From Legionella longbeachae (lineage in GTDB: Bacteria; Pseudomonadota; Gammaproteobacteria; Legionellales; Legionellaceae), in assembly GCA_016191305.1 (NCBI GenBank), contig JACPOX010000108.1:1-7404 (forward strand): a stretch of 7,404 nt of DNA, in the 5' to 3' direction. Positions 6,030 through 7,404 of this stretch are shown here, piece after piece. Position 1 is the stretch's first letter, and every line of letters starts with the position of its first letter. Made by a program: the position numbers and the translations under genes. The notes beneath the pieces were generated by a model, which searched no databases, was not told the DNA's origin, and worked only from the letters and a program-made list of their open reading frames with translations.

Positions 6030-6728
6030 CTATTGCTTACGATTTGAAGCAACCTCAACAATAGCTGTTAATATCAATTCATTACTTACTTCTAAAACAG
6101 GAGATGGAGCCGTGGCTGCATATACAGTATTCATCTCTTTAGCTTGGTAATTTCTTTGCTGAACTGGATTATTCCCTTCAACAAAAACTATATTACTCAC
6201 ACTGTAATTTTGTGCAGGATATGCCTTATTGATCCGCGCAAGCTCGTCATTCACTTGCTGATACAAGCGTTGTCGAACTTGAGAATAAACAGCCTGAGTT
6301 TCATCAAAACTTGGTTTAAAATCAACATTAGATATCTCATATTGGGCACCTGGTAGACTCACTGCCTTGGCATTTTTATAAATATCCGTCAACGTAGACT
6401 GATTCACTCGCGCTTGTGCTTGGACACGAAGCTTTTCCAGACCAGAACTATCTTGTGACCTGTCAAACTCAACTAAATGCCAATCCCCCTTAGCAATTTG
6501 ATTTAATCGATCCATAACATCAGCTCGGGCCTTAACCAAATCGGCGCTGGACAAAGTCACATTAATACTAACGCCTAATAAAGCAGATTGCGTTGTAACC
6601 CATTGTTTTGCCGAAACCTGGAAATCAATTTTATCAAGAACTAACTGGGGTAGTGGTAATGGATCTGCTGCAAAAGAAATAGGCGTGACCGTAATTAAAG
6701 CCAGCATTCTAATAACTATCTGTCGCAT
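6030..6728 (-). CDS. Secreted SIMPL/DUF541-like protein
   Basis: The product is 232 residues from the ATG at 6728, chosen because GGAGGG lies 4 nt before it and a clean signal peptide follows directly (MRQIVIRMLALITVTPISFAA, cleavage near residue 20-21). An ATG 18 codons upstream would add a non-signal-like extension that runs through the G8 tract and is rejected. The mature part resembles the SIMPL (DUF541) fold: an early strand with many small/polar residues, a helix (LVKARADVMDRLNQIA), paired strands (KLRVQAQARVNQSTLTDIYKNA), then YEISNVDFKP and a long helix (QAVYSQVRQRLYQQVNDELARI) leading to NYSVSNIVFVEG. A strand rich in V/I closes the C-terminus (ELILTAIVEVA). It is periplasmic or outer-surface in location; its molecular function is unknown, as for most of the family. 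It is the first gene of a likely operon with ugpQ and ugpB. The family assignment is by pattern only. Confidence 0.68.
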   Translation of the reverse strand: MRQIVIRMLALITVTPISFAADPLPLPQLVLDKIDFQVSAKQWVTTQSALLGVSINVTLSSADLVKARADVMDRLNQIAKGDWHLVEFDRSQDSSGLEKLRVQAQARVNQSTLTDIYKNAKAVSLPGAQYEISNVDFKPSFDETQAVYSQVRQRLYQQVNDELARINKAYPAQNYSVSNIVFVEGNNPVQQRNYQAKEMNTVYAATAPSPVLEVSNELILTAIVEVASNRKQ

Positions 6729-6762
6729 GACACCCTCCAATTTTAGATACCAATTAAATAAG

Positions 6763-6771
6763 TGTATACCA
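6763..6771 (-). promoter_or_regulatory. Extended -10 box for the SIMPL-ugpQ-ugpB operon
   Basis: On the minus strand this reads CTGGTATACA, that is TG-G-TATACA, an extended -10. The predicted start near 6756 leaves a leader of about 28 nt that contains the GGAGGG ribosome binding site. No strong -35 hexamer is found at 15-18 bp. A homopolymer of eight G starts two bases upstream of the TG. Confidence 0.45.
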
Positions 6772-6772
6772 G

Positions 6773-6780
6773 CCCCCCCC
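6773..6780. repeat. G8/C8 homopolymer in the promoter spacer
   Basis: Eight consecutive C on the plus strand (eight G in the direction of the SIMPL-ugpQ-ugpB operon). It lies between the -10 box (6763-6768) and the -35 position (about 6785-6791). In an AT-rich genome a run this long in a spacer is uncommon, and slippage there would change the -35/-10 distance. Confidence 0.6.
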
Positions 6781-6891
6781 AAGAAACCAGATTATCCTAA
6801 ACTAATGGATTAAATTCGCATCAAAATAAATTAAAAACTCTAAATTGCAGTAATCAAAATGCCTTACTTTTCAGGATTTTCATTCCTACCA

Positions 6892-6920
6892 TTGATTTAA
6901 TTAAAAAATAGGAATATAAC
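6892..6920 (+). promoter_or_regulatory. sigma70-type promoter of the leucine dehydrogenase gene
   Basis: TTGATT at 6892-6897 and TATAAC at 6915-6920 are separated by exactly 17 bp. AT-rich sequence upstream (6822-6845) could act as an UP element. The start near 6927 gives a leader of about 27 nt with GAGGAA placed 7 nt before the ATG. This is the best-formed promoter in the window. Confidence 0.65.
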
Positions 6921-6923
6921 TTC

Positions 6924-6939
6924 TGCAAAAATATTTGCA
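6924..6939. promoter_or_regulatory. Dyad at the predicted transcription start of the dehydrogenase gene
   Basis: TGCAAA-AATA-TTTGCA is a perfect 6-bp dyad with a 4-bp centre. It overlaps the predicted +1 of the 6892-6920 promoter, a usual place for a repressor site. It could equally form a small 5' stem. The assignment rests on symmetry and position alone. Confidence 0.3.
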
Positions 6940-6953
6940 AGAGGAACATAAAC

Positions 6954-7404
6954 ATGATTTCTGTGGACAATATGTCAAATAATGACTCAATGCTGAGCAA
7001 TGATGATTTCCTTGACTACGCACTCACTCATGATTTTGGTGATTTGCACTTTAAAGTAGATCCAGCAACTGGAATGAAAGCAATAATTGCTATACATAAC
7101 ACTAAATTAGGTCCTGCTTTAGGCGGTTGTCGTTTTATTGAATACCCCAGTACCAACGCTGCGCTAAAAGATGCAATGCGTCTTGCACGAGGAATGAGTT
7201 TCAAGGCAGCTTCTGTAAATCTACCTTTAGGCGGCGGAAAATCGGTAATTATAAAACCTAAAGGATCATTTGATCGCGCACAATACATGCATCAATTTGG
7301 CAAGTTTGTCCATGAACTTAACGGTCGCTACATTACTGCACTTGATAGTGGGACAGAATTGAATGACATGGATATTATCGCAGAGCACACCCCTTACGTA
7401 GCCA
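6954..7404 (+). CDS. ldh: Leucine (Glu/Leu/Phe/Val family) dehydrogenase, N-terminal part
   Basis: The enzyme oxidatively deaminates leucine and other branched-chain amino acids to 2-oxo acids with NAD+, feeding amino-acid catabolism. The window holds the first 150 residues of a protein normally about 350-370 long; the frame is open to the edge, so the C-terminal NAD-binding Rossmann domain is outside. Visible motifs of the substrate domain are GPALGGCR at 53-60, LARGMSFKAA at 77-86 with the conserved lysine K84, LPLGGGKSVI at 90-99 with catalytic K96, and TALDSGTELNDMD at 128-140 with the conserved Asp131. The ATG at 6954 is chosen because GAGGAA lies 7 nt upstream; an in-frame ATG at 6972 is an alternative. 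It is divergent from the SIMPL-ugpQ-ugpB operon and has its own promoter. Substrate preference (Leu versus Val or Phe) cannot be settled from this part. The symbol follows the convention for leucine dehydrogenase. Confidence 0.92.
   Translation, partial: MISVDNMSNNDSMLSNDDFLDYALTHDFGDLHFKVDPATGMKAIIAIHNTKLGPALGGCRFIEYPSTNAALKDAMRLARGMSFKAASVNLPLGGGKSVIIKPKGSFDRAQYMHQFGKFVHELNGRYITALDSGTELNDMDIIAEHTPYVA

Noticed and set aside
6729..6782. Upstream ATG giving the SIMPL-like protein an 18-residue extension
   Set aside because: The extension is encoded by the G8 tract and promoter region and would bury the signal peptide; the internal ATG at 6728 has GGAGGG at good spacing.
1..7404. CRISPR array, tRNA, rRNA, integrase or complete insertion sequence
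   Set aside because: I looked for regularly spaced repeats, tRNA-like segments and transposase or integrase motifs on both strands and found none.

Overview
The window is AT-rich and densely coded. It reads as chromosomal DNA of a Gram-negative gammaproteobacterium, most likely a Legionella or close relative. This rests on base composition, on the Rpe, Slt70-type, UgpB/UgpQ and leucine-dehydrogenase protein types, and on the Sec-exported periplasmic proteins. The genus is an inference; no 16S rRNA or tRNA gene is present to confirm it.

Left part (1-1177): a long inverted repeat (about 62-228, with perfect 29-bp inner arms) lies next to a minus-strand cluster of unknown function. In transcription order the cluster is a small stand-alone GHKL ATPase with a MutL-like ATP-binding motif, a 42-codon ORF that overlaps its stop codon as ATGA, and an 88-residue unknown protein with a good ribosome binding site. 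The ATPase ends just after its G2 box, so the 42-codon ORF is either a coupled mini-gene or the C-terminus in the -1 frame. This is the least explained part of the window.

Middle (1178-3829): a 196-bp divergent intergenic region carries a -10 box for each direction and two dyads. It is followed by a plus-strand pair: rpe (ribulose-phosphate 3-epimerase) and, 11 bp later, a periplasmic soluble lytic transglycosylase of the Slt70 family.

Convergent gap (3830-3937): a second imperfect inverted repeat (3838-3920) fills the space between slt and the oppositely oriented ugpB.

Right part (3938-6728, minus strand): a probable three-gene operon. It runs from a secreted SIMPL/DUF541-like protein, to ugpQ (cytoplasmic glycerophosphodiester phosphodiesterase, TTG start), to ugpB (periplasmic glycerol-3-phosphate binding protein, ATGA overlap with ugpQ). 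UgpB would capture glycerol-3-phosphate or glycerophosphodiesters from the periplasm, and UgpQ would hydrolyse imported diesters. The permease and ATPase genes (ugpA, ugpE, ugpC) are not in the window.

Right edge (6729-7404): a divergent intergenic region with a well-formed sigma70 promoter drives a Glu/Leu/Phe/Val-family dehydrogenase (leucine dehydrogenase), cut by the window end. An 8-bp G/C homopolymer sits just upstream of the SIMPL-like gene's -10 box.

Most of the window is ordinary housekeeping and transport. The parts worth a second look are the ATPase cluster, the two long inverted repeats and the homopolymer at the promoter.
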